The notes beneath the pieces are model-generated. The model made no database searches and had not been told where the DNA came from. It saw only the letters and a program-made list of their open reading frames with translations. A stretch of DNA of 15,083 bases, from NCBI GenBank assembly GCA_947470165.1, contig CANISN010000016.1, forward strand, positions 1-15,083, read 5' to 3'. The DNA is from Burkholderiaceae bacterium (lineage in GTDB: Bacteria; Pseudomonadota; Gammaproteobacteria; Burkholderiales; Burkholderiaceae). Position 1 is the stretch's first letter, and every line of letters begins with the position of its first letter. Both the position numbers and the translations under genes were made by a program. This document shows, piece by piece, positions 1-7,828 of the stretch.

Positions 1-932
1 AAAGTAACGGGCTGCTCTACACCTGAGCATGGATCTGCCTTCTTCACAACATCATCTGGCACATTGCCTGCATGGCAATAAGGGAAGCCATAATTTAGCC
101 CTGTTTTTTGCATGCGATGGAGTGTGTCATTAGGTTTATCGTCACCCATCCAGTCACGACCATGATTGGTAAACCAAAGTTGCTTGGTAGTGGGATGCCA
201 ATCAAAGCCTACGCTATTACGTACTCCAGTTGCCAGCACTTCCATTCCAGATCCATCAGCGTTATAGCGACGAATTTGTGCATATTCAGGAGTCGGTAAC
301 TCGCATATATTGCAAGGTGCTCCAAATGGGACATATAACTTCCCATCGGGTCCAAATGCAATGTACTTCCAGTTATGGTGTTGCTCAGGTGGCAAATTAA
401 ATTTAGCGGTCAAGTCTACGGGTTCCACGCTTGGATTTTTTCCAATCCCGTCGTAACGCAGAACCTTATTGATAGCCATCACATATAAAGAGCCATTATT
501 AAAAGCAACTCCAGCTGGCTGAACTAACTTATCGACTACCACGCGGCTGGTACGCTCTTTGCCGTTATCGCTCAACTCATAAACGCGACCAATAGCTCGG
601 GTACCAATATAAATCTTGCCGTTGTCGCCGCGAGCCATAGCGCGAGCACCAGGCATACCTGTTGCCCAAACCTCGATCTTGAAACCTGGTGGTAGTTTCA
701 GCTTATCAATTGGAATTTCGCTTGCTGCTGTAACGGTCATCTTCCCAGGCATTGGCGCTAACTTTGAACTGGCCATATCGGGACCCATACCCTGCTTCCA
801 AGCTGGTGCCGCTGCTACTGGAGCTGGGGCAGCCTCGGCTTTAGGGGGGGGTGCAGTAGCGCAGCCCTGCAGAATCATCAGTGGCAAGGCAAGTGTCGAA
901 AATGTTGCTGCTGAAATAAGTTGCTGTCTCAT
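1..932 (-). CDS. PQQ-dependent sorbosone/sugar dehydrogenase-like lipoprotein (3' end outside window)
   Basis: The frame is open from the ATG at 932 to the window edge, about 310 codons, so the C-terminus is missing. The N-terminus is a lipoprotein signal with lipobox LQGC (Cys24), then an Ala/Pro-rich linker to about residue 45. The rest has the repetitive beta-propeller look of soluble PQQ sugar/sorbosone dehydrogenases: LPPGFKIEVWATGMPGAR, HHNWKYIAFGPDGKLYVPFG, RNSVGFDWHP, FTNHGRDWMGDD and GFPYCHAG. The family oxidises sugars or aldoses in the periplasm with bound pyrroloquinoline quinone; the substrate cannot be told here. No CxxCH heme motif is visible in the part present. The gene lies 168 bases downstream of a PqqU-like receptor on the same strand, which supports PQQ as cofactor. 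A run of eight C (coding strand) lies in the linker at 844-851. The ribosome-binding site is weak (AAGAAAGA about 9 bases upstream). Confidence 0.85.
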   Translation of the reverse strand, partial: MRQQLISAATFSTLALPLMILQGCATAPPPKAEAAPAPVAAAPAWKQGMGPDMASSKLAPMPGKMTVTAASEIPIDKLKLPPGFKIEVWATGMPGARAMARGDNGKIYIGTRAIGRVYELSDNGKERTSRVVVDKLVQPAGVAFNNGSLYVMAINKVLRYDGIGKNPSVEPVDLTAKFNLPPEQHHNWKYIAFGPDGKLYVPFGAPCNICELPTPEYAQIRRYNADGSGMEVLATGVRNSVGFDWHPTTKQLWFTNHGRDWMGDDKPNDTLHRMQKTGLNYGFPYCHAGNVPDDVVKKADPCSGVEQPVT

Positions 933-1100
933 GATTATTTATCTTTCTTTGATAGCTATTTTTTATATTTAATTTTTATTGGGGTAGTTTCTAGGCCAAT
1001 TTAAGCATCTTTTTTTGGTTATTAATAAAATTCTCAGTAAGGGTTTTTACTCATAAGTACATATTCATTTGCCAATGGGCTAGTTGTAGGCATTCTCTGC

Positions 1101-3239
1101 TTAGAACTGATAGCTCACCTTGCCACCAATCATCCAATTTCGGGTGGGAGCGGGCTCGTAAGACCGAAGATAAAATTGGTTCACGATGACCGAACCAACA
1201 TAGGAGCGATCAAAGATGTTGTTAATCCTAAAAAATTGCGAGGTAGACCATCCGCCTGCAATCTCTTGACGCATTACAGCCCTTAAATTCATGATGGCAT
1301 ATCCAGGAGCCCTATATTGCGTATTAAGATCATTAACAGCCATTGGACCATTAGCCCTTGCTTCTACTGCGGCTTCCATGGATTTATTTGGCTTTACCCA
1401 AAGTAATTCAGAGAACAGGCCTTGATTAGGGACGCCAGGAATTCGATTGCCACTTAAAACGGTATTTGCAGTTGTTCCATTGTAATAAGTGTAGGAATCT
1501 TTTACCGTTGCATTCAACCACGTATAAGCTATGTTCGCCTCCAAGTGATAAGGCCATTTAAATTGCGCGCTACCCTCGAGACCCTGTCGGTTTGTTTTTG
1601 GGGCATTCGTAAAAGAATTTCTCCCTGCGTTTGCAACGCCTATCACTATGTCATTGTTTGTGTTGGCATTAAATACTGCAATATTTGTTTGAATTGCACT
1701 CGTAAGCTTAGACTTAAAGCCAATTTCTACTTGCTTCGTATTAGCAGCTAGCAGCCCAAAGTTTGAGCATGAAGAGGTGCAACTAGATCCGTTGACCGCT
1801 CCGCTCGCACTGTAAAAAACCTGATTCAATGTTGGTGTATCAAAGCTAGAGCCATAAGATACATATACATTAGAGATTTCTGATAAATAATATTGTATTG
1901 ATGCCATATTAGTCATGGCTTGATATGAATTAGATCCTGTATTTAGAGTAATAGAATTATTCGTTGCAGAACTTAAATTAGTTTTAGAGTTTCTGATCCC
2001 TGCATTAAAAGCTAAACGTTCCGTAATTCGGAAGTCGGCTTGTAGGTATTGATCAAAATTTTTGGCACTCATGCCATAGTCTTGGGATGCAGAACTACTA
2101 TAAGCCGCTGTTCCGCCACTATTTGTATAAGTTCGACGACGGTCATCGTTTTCATTCATATCGATTCCACTCACCACAGTCACTGGTATATGAACTAATT
2201 TAGTTTGGCTAACCCATTTACTATCGATACCATAGAATGTTCTTGCCAAATCAATCACTCCAGACCCCACAGTAGTTGATGTCAAATACTGAAGAACATG
2301 ACGTTGACCCAAGTAAGGTGTGAATAAAAAATTATTGTTCGAGTTAATACGAAAGTCGATCGATGCCCCGGCTTGAGTTTGATCCACTGATTTGCGGGAA
2401 TTTTGTGAAATAGCGCTTACACCAGCCTGCTTGGGATTTACAATTAATTGGCTCTCAGTTAATCCGTTAGGATCTTGCGCTTTGAGACTCACATTATTCG
2501 CAATCAGTGTCACTTTCGTATCCGGTCCACCCATAAAGCTAAATTTTGCATTCTCATTGCGTCTATCGGCAGCGCTTTGATCTCGATATCCATTGGTATG
2601 GAATTGCCCGGCATCAATTACATATCCAAGCTCACCAGATTTACCGCTTGCTTTTAATCCAGCTCTGCGTTGTCCATAGGAGCCAACATCAAAATAAGGT
2701 TGAAGCTCGGTCTTTGGTCCGCCGTCTTGAGTAAATACCCGGATCACACCTCCTGACGAGTTACCGTATAAAACAGAGAATGGACCCCGCATCACTTCAA
2801 TACGATCGGTAGATGGCAAATCTATATGGGATATCTGACCCTGTCCATCTGCAACAGTACCTGGAATATTATCAATGATTAATCTAATCCCTCGCGTTCC
2901 AAAGGTGGAATTAGCTCCAAACCCACGTGAAGATATTTGTAGATCCTGAGCATAGTTTTGGCGATTTAAGGCAAAAATACCAGGCACTCGATTTAGTGGC
3001 TCAGAGAGATTATCTCTAGCCTGTCCATTTTGAATCTGATTTAGATTAATTAGATTGATGGAGGCGGCTGTATCTAATATTTTCTGCTCATATCTACTGG
3101 CTGAGACCACAATCTCATCCAGCGGCGGAGCTTCATACTCAGGCTGGTTCGCAAGTGCGAGTTCCGTAAAAATGCTACCCACCAGAAGAGCTAACGCCTG
3201 TTTACGAAAAGTAGGATTTCTAGAATTAACTCTTAACAT
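1101..3239 (-). CDS. pqqU: TonB-dependent outer-membrane receptor, PqqU/YncD-like (PQQ uptake)
   Basis: This is a 712-residue receptor, close to the length of E. coli YncD (about 700). I chose the ATG at 3239: it gives a clean signal peptide (basic stretch, hydrophobic core, ALA|NQ near residue 30), whereas the TTG at 3314 would add 25 extra residues. A TonB-box-like segment DEIVVSASR is near residue 42. The plug carries NRQNYAQDLQISSRGFG (about 92-108), DGQGQ and RGPFSVLYGNSSGGV (about 151-165). The barrel ends in YVGSVIVNQ, YEPAPTRN and a terminal Phe. These blocks match my recollection of YncD almost word for word, including the C-terminal VGSVIVN and YEPxPxRN. YncD (PqqU) imports PQQ across the outer membrane in a TonB-dependent way. 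The downstream neighbour is a PQQ enzyme, a consistent context. An extracellular-loop segment has an extra Cys pair (CTSSC). Confidence 0.85.
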   Translation of the reverse strand: MLRVNSRNPTFRKQALALLVGSIFTELALANQPEYEAPPLDEIVVSASRYEQKILDTAASINLINLNQIQNGQARDNLSEPLNRVPGIFALNRQNYAQDLQISSRGFGANSTFGTRGIRLIIDNIPGTVADGQGQISHIDLPSTDRIEVMRGPFSVLYGNSSGGVIRVFTQDGGPKTELQPYFDVGSYGQRRAGLKASGKSGELGYVIDAGQFHTNGYRDQSAADRRNENAKFSFMGGPDTKVTLIANNVSLKAQDPNGLTESQLIVNPKQAGVSAISQNSRKSVDQTQAGASIDFRINSNNNFLFTPYLGQRHVLQYLTSTTVGSGVIDLARTFYGIDSKWVSQTKLVHIPVTVVSGIDMNENDDRRRTYTNSGGTAAYSSSASQDYGMSAKNFDQYLQADFRITERLAFNAGIRNSKTNLSSATNNSITLNTGSNSYQAMTNMASIQYYLSEISNVYVSYGSSFDTPTLNQVFYSASGAVNGSSCTSSCSNFGLLAANTKQVEIGFKSKLTSAIQTNIAVFNANTNNDIVIGVANAGRNSFTNAPKTNRQGLEGSAQFKWPYHLEANIAYTWLNATVKDSYTYYNGTTANTVLSGNRIPGVPNQGLFSELLWVKPNKSMEAAVEARANGPMAVNDLNTQYRAPGYAIMNLRAVMRQEIAGGWSTSQFFRINNIFDRSYVGSVIVNQFYLRSYEPAPTRNWMIGGKVSYQF

Positions 3240-3477
3240 ATCAAACCAATGAATTATCAGCAGTAGTAAGCTAATCGCCACTTGTTCAAATATAGAGATC
3301 AGAGCGATTAACAATGGCTACTATATCTTTATTTGCCAAATTGCAGACCCCAATACTAAGCTGAAGTTCAACTACCTGACCTAAAAATTCATTAATTTGT
3401 TTTGATGAACGTATCACAGCAAATTTAGCCAAAGGCTTTTATGATGAGATATTGCATTTTAACGAGGTTAATCTCGC
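3240..3477. other. Divergent intergenic region between pqqU and the OpuB-type transporter
   Basis: These 238 bases must carry the promoters of both divergent genes. I see no convincing sigma-70 promoter, Fur box or known riboswitch. A short AGCC/GGCT hairpin at 3427-3437 is too small to call. Confidence 0.4.
3464..3467 (+). promoter_or_regulatory. Ribosome-binding site GAGG supporting a TTG start
   Basis: GAGG lies 10 bases before the TTG at 3478. An in-frame TAA at 3469-3471 blocks any upstream start. There is no in-frame ATG before the signal peptide, so TTG is the best initiator. Confidence 0.6.
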
Positions 3478-4983
3478 TTGTATTTCAGAAAATACATCCC
3501 CCCGCTATGGATTAGTCTCAGTTTATATATTGGACTAGCTATAAGCAGCTCCGTATTGGCTCAGCCTACAGAAAAAAATACCGTAGTTGGCTCAAAGCGG
3601 TTTACAGAAAGCTATGTGCTTGGAGAGTTGCTTAAGCTAACGTTGCGTGATGCTGGTGTGCAAGCTGAGCATCGACAAGGTCTTGGCAATACTGCGATTG
3701 TTGTGCAAGCACTCACAACGGGTCAGATTGATGTTTACCCAGAATATACCGGTACCATTCTGCGCGAAATACTAAAACGTCCAGAAACCCAAGTCTCAGT
3801 AAGTGAACTTAATATCTGGCTTAAACCTAAAGGATTAAAGGTTGCGATACCGCTAGGCTTTAATAATACTTATGCACTCGCAATGAGAGCAGAGCAAGCC
3901 AGAGAGCTAAGCCTTAAGCGAATAAGTGATATTACAAACCTGAGAGAAGAGCAGCAATCTGCTCTACGAATCGCCTTATCGCCAGAATTTAAGACTAGGA
4001 CTGATGGCTGGCCTGCGCTTGCACAGACTTATGATCTAAAAATAAAACCAGGAAAAGTGCTGGAACATGGCTTAGCCTATGACGCGCTAGTCCGCGGTGA
4101 TGTCGATATTATAGATGCCTACTCCACCGATGCAGCGATTGCACGAAAGGGTCTAATTCTATTAGAAGATGATAGACAGGCATTTCCGCGCTACGACGCA
4201 ATACTGTTAATGCGCTCCGATTTTGATGAGAAGCCTCTACAAAGTTTAGCGGGGAAATTAAATGAGGCAACAATGGCAAAGCTCAATGGACTAGCTGAGT
4301 CTGGCCTTAGCTTTGAAAAAGTGGCGCAAGGATTTTTGCATGCCTCCGATGATCATCAATATGATCGTACGCAGTTCTCTAGGTTTCTGCAATTGCTCCT
4401 TGGCCCAGATTTTTTTACCGCCCTCCGAGATCATATACTGCTGGTTGTTATTTCCTCAGCCATGGCTCTTTTAGTCGGAATTCCTCTTGGTATTCTTGCG
4501 CACCGTCGATCCCGATATACGCGTTGGATTTTAGGCGGTGTAAGTATTTTGCAAACCATACCCTCACTTGCATTGCTGACTATTTTAATTGCCCTACTAG
4601 ATCAAATAGGAGCTTTACCAGCAGTTTTAGCATTATTTCTTTACGGCCTACTACCAATAGTGAATGCGACCCATATTAGTTTGATGGAGGTTCCATCTAA
4701 TCTAAAAGAAGCGGCCTTGGCTCTTGGTTGTAACGAGTGGCAACTATTATTTTTCATTGAGCTGCCATTTGCTCGACCAATCATCATGGCTGGTTTAGCA
4801 TCGGCAACCGTGATTGGTGTTGGTACCTGTACCCTTGCAGCATTGGTAGGTGCAGGTGGGTTTGGCGATCGAATCGTAGCCGGACTTGCCGTAAACGATC
4901 ATGCATTAATGCTTGCTGGAGCGATACCGGCAGCTATCTTAGCGCTGCTTGCTCAAGCTATTCTGACACCTAAACGCAAATAA
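3478..4983 (+). CDS. OpuB/ProWX-type ABC importer, substrate-binding domain fused to permease
   Basis: A 501-residue protein joins both non-ATPase parts of a quaternary-amine-type importer. Residues 1-29 are a signal peptide ending SSSVLAQ. Residues about 35-300 are an OpuBC-like binding domain (VVGSKRFTESYVLGELL, GLGNTAIVVQALTTGQIDVYPEYTGT, GDVDIIDAYSTDAAI). Residues about 320-495 are a membrane permease with several spans and the EAA loop EAALALGCNEWQLLFFIELP, which contacts the ATPase. Known fusions such as OpuFB or EgtU run permease first, then binding domain. Here the order is reversed and the binding domain needs its own export signal. Likely substrates are betaine, choline or related compounds; the sequence does not decide. 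No partner ATPase gene lies within about 2 kb on this strand, so it must be encoded elsewhere. Translation starts at TTG. Confidence 0.88.
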   Translation: MYFRKYIPPLWISLSLYIGLAISSSVLAQPTEKNTVVGSKRFTESYVLGELLKLTLRDAGVQAEHRQGLGNTAIVVQALTTGQIDVYPEYTGTILREILKRPETQVSVSELNIWLKPKGLKVAIPLGFNNTYALAMRAEQARELSLKRISDITNLREEQQSALRIALSPEFKTRTDGWPALAQTYDLKIKPGKVLEHGLAYDALVRGDVDIIDAYSTDAAIARKGLILLEDDRQAFPRYDAILLMRSDFDEKPLQSLAGKLNEATMAKLNGLAESGLSFEKVAQGFLHASDDHQYDRTQFSRFLQLLLGPDFFTALRDHILLVVISSAMALLVGIPLGILAHRRSRYTRWILGGVSILQTIPSLALLTILIALLDQIGALPAVLALFLYGLLPIVNATHISLMEVPSNLKEAALALGCNEWQLLFFIELPFARPIIMAGLASATVIGVGTCTLAALVGAGGFGDRIVAGLAVNDHALMLAGAIPAAILALLAQAILTPKRK

Positions 4984-5034
4984 AGCCCATGCCCTTAAGG
5001 TGCATAATAAATATAATAACTAAGACGAGCTACC

Positions 5035-5091
5035 ATGATTAAGAGCTTCACTCCATACAAGATATTCGCTTTATATCAGCAGGTTTCATGA
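5035..5091 (+). CDS. Possible short upstream ORF (18 codons), overlapping the next start
   Basis: ATG at 5035 begins an 18-codon frame, MIKSFTPYKIFALYQQVS, ending in TGA at 5089-5091. This TGA overlaps the ATG at 5088 in an ATGA arrangement typical of translational coupling. A weak purine stretch (GACGAG) lies upstream. No function is recognised. It may be a leader that sets translation of the small membrane protein, or a chance ORF. Confidence 0.35.
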   Translation: MIKSFTPYKIFALYQQVS

Positions 5092-5231
5092 TGGAAAACT
5101 TCGGTCCTGTTATCTTGATTGAAGTAGTACTAGTCTTTGGAGGTGTTTTGCTATTTGCATGGTGGCAATTACGTGATCTTCGAAAAGAACGAGAGAAAGA
5201 CCAGAAGAAGAAGGAGCAAAAAGAGGAGTAA
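5088..5231 (+). CDS. Small single-span membrane protein (46-47 residues)
   Basis: The frame starts at tandem ATG codons (5088 and 5091), with AGG at 5081-5083 as ribosome-binding site. The spacing favours 5091, the overlap with the upstream ORF favours 5088. The product has a short polar N-terminus, one hydrophobic span (FGPVILIEVVLVFGGVLLFA, about residues 4-23), a WW interface, then an almost wholly charged tail rich in Lys and Glu (RDLRKEREKDQKKKEQKEE). This inside-positive, coiled tail predicts an inner-membrane protein with a cytoplasmic C-terminus. The sequence is far from random, with a stop right after the charged tail, so I judge it real. I do not recognise its family; small regulators or assembly factors of membrane complexes look like this. 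It ends 75 bases before the convergent permease gene. Confidence 0.7.
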   Translation: MMENFGPVILIEVVLVFGGVLLFAWWQLRDLRKEREKDQKKKEQKEE

Positions 5232-5306
5232 GACTCAGTGGAAAACTATTAATAAGCGATATAAGATGCACAAGGCCATATGCCGCAAGGTACACAACTG
5301 GTTTAG

Positions 5307-6110
5307 CTAGCGTGACATCAGGCGTCGAGCAAGGTAAGACAATGTATCGACAAGAACGACCAACAAAATCATGGCGATCAAGATACTACTAGTCTCTTGC
5401 ATCTGAAATAGACCCATATGAAAAGCAAGCATTTGTCCTAAGCCACCTCCACCCACAACGCCTAAAATAGCAGCCGCACGAATATTATTCTCCCATCGAT
5501 ACAGCGAGTAGGACATGAGTTGCGGAATGATAGTCGGCAAGGTAGCATATAAGAATACCTGACTCTCTGAGGCGCCCTGCACACGCAAAGCCTCTGCTGC
5601 TGCTTGCGGTGCGTTCTCAATAGACTCCGAAAATAAACGGCCAAGAACTCCAGTGGTGTGAAGTGCTAATGCCAAGGTACCAGCAAATGGTCCTAAACCA
5701 GCCGATATCAAGATTAAAGCTGCCCATACCAATTCAGGTATTGAGCGCAGCCAATTGAGTACTAATCGAAATAAAAAGCGCCAATATGCAGGATCATTGG
5801 AATGAGTTTTACTTGCTGGGATTGCAAGTAGTAAGCCAAAAAAAGCTGCCAAGATAGTGCCGACTGCCGACATTGCAAGAGTCTCTAAACTGGCGATCCA
5901 TAGTTTATGCAAAAAGATTGCTCGTAAATCAGGTGATAGAAGCTCACCTAAAAACCGCCCCATGCGCTTGACACTATCAACCGAAAATAATCGCTCTAAC
6001 TGAAGATCAAGGGTCCAAAAACTAAGAATAGTTAACAGTAATAAGCCTACTGTGACCCAACATACTGAGCAGTTCCAACGAAACCATGGGTTTGCTTGCG
6101 AATTCATCAT
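5307..6110 (-). CDS. Phosphonate-type ABC transporter permease (second PhnE-like subunit)
   Basis: This 267-residue inner-membrane protein has a cytoplasmic N-terminus and about six hydrophobic segments. Its PhnE hallmarks are WLRSIPELVWAALILISAGLGPFAGTLALALHTTGVLGRLF, the EAA loop EALRVQGASESQVFLYATLPTIIPQ, and RAAAILGVVGGGGLGQ. It forms the translocation path together with the permease encoded just upstream. The ATG at 6110 overlaps the TGA of that gene (ATGA), so the two are translationally coupled and last in the operon. PhnE-type importers with two different permeases are known. The EAA loop here is well preserved, unlike the more degenerate one in the partner. Confidence 0.9.
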   Translation of the reverse strand: MMNSQANPWFRWNCSVCWVTVGLLLLTILSFWTLDLQLERLFSVDSVKRMGRFLGELLSPDLRAIFLHKLWIASLETLAMSAVGTILAAFFGLLLAIPASKTHSNDPAYWRFLFRLVLNWLRSIPELVWAALILISAGLGPFAGTLALALHTTGVLGRLFSESIENAPQAAAEALRVQGASESQVFLYATLPTIIPQLMSYSLYRWENNIRAAAILGVVGGGGLGQMLAFHMGLFQMQETSSILIAMILLVVLVDTLSYLARRLMSR

Positions 6111-6949
6111 TGCATGACCTTTCTAAGCCATGCACTTAATAGATCTGCTAAGCCAACTAGCAACATAAAGACAATCAGAATTGTTGCCACTTCTCCGCCA
6201 TTAAACATCCGCATAGAATTATCCAGTTGTTGACCTAAGCCCCCTGCCCCAACAAATCCAAGTACTGCAGATGCACGAATAGCACACTCCCAGCGATATA
6301 CGGTATAGCTAGTAAGTTCGGTAGAATTCTGCGGCAAGACTCCATAAAAGAATGCTTGTAACCGGCCAGAGCCATTACGCATTAAATTACTAGCTACATG
6401 TTGATCACTGCTCTCTAGGATTTCTGTATAGACCTTACCAAGCATTCCTGCGTACGTTAAACCAATTGCTAAGACCCCTGCAGCCGGTCCAAGACCTACG
6501 ACCCTGACAAATACTAAGGCCCAAATTAACTCGGGAATACTCCGAATGATGATTAATATCCAACGCACTACTTGACGTACAGCAAAAGGTAAATGATGCA
6601 TTCGTCCCGATAAGGATGAGATTGATAACACCCGCGTTGAGATCAATGTCATTGGGATTGCCAGTAGTAGCGCTAAAAAAGTACCGGCGGTAGCAATGGC
6701 AATAGTTCGCCAAGCTTCTTTAGCAACTAACAACAAAAAATCAGGCTTAGTTTCAGGAGGGAAAAAATCGGCCAGAAATCGAGAGCTAACCTTGAGATTC
6801 TCTGGATCTAACAAAATCCAAGGTTTAAACTCCGTTGCTACTAAGGCTGGAACCAAGAGAAGAATGAATGCTGCAGACCAAAACAGTCGACCCATCCAAG
6901 CCGGGTCTCTTAGCGCGGGGTTAATATGCGGGGCTAATGAGGCAGACAC
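6107..6949 (-). CDS. Phosphonate-type ABC transporter permease (first PhnE-like subunit)
   Basis: This 280-residue inner-membrane permease is homologous to the following gene: IIRSIPELIWALVFVRVVGLGPAAGVLAIGLTYAGMLGKVY and RASAVLGFVGAGGLGQQL align with the equivalent stretches there. Its EAA loop region (SNLMRNGSGRLQAFFYGVLP) has drifted from the usual EAA-x3-G form. The start is GTG at 6949, seven bases after the ATPase gene's stop. No in-frame ATG near it gives a better N-terminus. The cytoplasmic N-terminal tail before the first span is about 20 residues. It probably pairs with the second permease to make a heterodimeric channel; the substrate is discussed under the binding protein. Confidence 0.9.
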   Translation of the reverse strand: MSASLAPHINPALRDPAWMGRLFWSAAFILLLVPALVATEFKPWILLDPENLKVSSRFLADFFPPETKPDFLLLVAKEAWRTIAIATAGTFLALLLAIPMTLISTRVLSISSLSGRMHHLPFAVRQVVRWILIIIRSIPELIWALVFVRVVGLGPAAGVLAIGLTYAGMLGKVYTEILESSDQHVASNLMRNGSGRLQAFFYGVLPQNSTELTSYTVYRWECAIRASAVLGFVGAGGLGQQLDNSMRMFNGGEVATILIVFMLLVGLADLLSAWLRKVMQ

Positions 6950-6956
6950 CGCTTTG

Positions 6957-7820
6957 TTATCGACAATGAATTATCTTGACCGGAGCTGGCTCAGGCGGAC
7001 TATCTAGTAAGACAGGCGTATTTTGATCGAGCTCATGTTCATGTTGCCTATAGAGGTCTGCCAAAAGCTCCTTACTAACTTCGCCGCTAGGCAGGTCAAA
7101 GACTAATCTTCCATCACGCAAACCAATGACACGAGGAAATTGACTCGTTGCCACATCCACTTGGTGTAGGCTCGTAATTAAAGTAATGGTATGGTCTTTA
7201 GCATGTGCAACCAAACTTTCAATCGCTTGCTGTGCTCGGGTAGGATCTAAAGCTGAAAGTGGCTCGTCAATTAACCAGATCTTTGCAGGTGCCAGCAAGG
7301 CACGCGCTAATCCAACACGTTGGCGCTCTCCGCCAGAGAGGCGATCTACTCGTTGCCAAAGCTTATCAGCAAGGTCAAACTTCCCAAGAGCCTCACTGGC
7401 TTCTTTTATATCCCGAGGGTAAATTAAACTCATCAGGCTTGATAAGAAAGACTGTCTCGGTAATTTGGCTGCAAGTAGTGCAGTAATGACACGCTGCCTA
7501 GGGGGTAATGGTGGAGTTTGCGGTGCATAAAAGAGATTACCGCGTAGCTTTTGTAATTTACGAGTAGGCAGCTTCCAAACAGACTGGTTATTTAGAGAGA
7601 CATTTCCAGACTTTACTTTTAATGCAGCAGCAATCACCAGCAAACAGCTGGTTTTACCTGATCCTGAAGGGCCGATTATTGCTACATGCTCCCCCGGCCT
7701 AATTACTAAGGACAGTCCCTGAATTGCTGGAGGAGCGTGCACAGTTGCTACGGGATGCTGAGCGGTAACATCACAAAGCTCGATGCCCAAGTCATTGCTT
7801 GTAGTTATTTGATTTAGCAC
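6957..7820 (-). CDS. ABC transporter ATP-binding protein, PhnC-like
   Basis: This 287-residue cytoplasmic ATPase powers the importer encoded around it. Walker A GPSGSGKT is at about 50-57, Q-loop Gln at about 101, signature LSGGERQR at about 161-168, Walker B IWLIDEP at about 181-187, D-loop SALD just after, and the switch His in LITSLHQVD at about 219. All key residues are present, so it should be active. About 30 extra residues at the C-terminus are rich in acidic and Pro residues. The likely start is GTG at 7820, eight bases after the binding protein's stop. An ATG at 7825 is out of frame and stops at once. No clear Shine-Dalgarno is seen, so coupling to the upstream gene is likely. Confidence 0.9.
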   Translation of the reverse strand: MLNQITTSNDLGIELCDVTAQHPVATVHAPPAIQGLSLVIRPGEHVAIIGPSGSGKTSCLLVIAAALKVKSGNVSLNNQSVWKLPTRKLQKLRGNLFYAPQTPPLPPRQRVITALLAAKLPRQSFLSSLMSLIYPRDIKEASEALGKFDLADKLWQRVDRLSGGERQRVGLARALLAPAKIWLIDEPLSALDPTRAQQAIESLVAHAKDHTITLITSLHQVDVATSQFPRVIGLRDGRLVFDLPSGEVSKELLADLYRQHEHELDQNTPVLLDSPPEPAPVKIIHCR

Positions 7821-7828
7821 GTCATCAA

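Noticed and set aside
616..972. 118-codon plus-strand frame over the start of the PQQ dehydrogenase gene
   Set aside because: It is antisense to a clear lipoprotein gene, low in complexity (Ala/Gly-rich mirror of the Ala/Pro linker) and resembles no family.
1021..1060. AGTAA/TTACT hairpin downstream of the receptor gene as a terminator
   Set aside because: The stem is only five AT-rich pairs and the following T-run is broken.
3240..3254. TGATAAT-like Fur half-site directly before the PqqU start
   Set aside because: Only one half matches; the second half has almost no agreement with the Fur consensus.
3240..3314. N-terminal extension of the PqqU-like receptor from a TTG at 3314
   Set aside because: It would put 25 extra residues, partly hydrophobic, before a complete signal peptide that begins at the ATG at 3239.
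3402..3416. TTGAT...ATCA near-palindrome upstream of the OpuB-type gene
   Set aside because: The half-sites are six bases apart instead of four and the last base is wrong, so it is not an FNR-type site; it also fails the CRP pattern.
4989..5005. Imperfect palindrome after the OpuB-type gene as a terminator
   Set aside because: The centre is itself a palindrome leaving almost no loop, there is a mismatch, and no T-run follows.
5110..5295. 61-codon minus-strand frame in the gap before the permease genes
   Set aside because: It lies antisense to the more convincing small membrane protein and has no ribosome-binding site or recognisable features.
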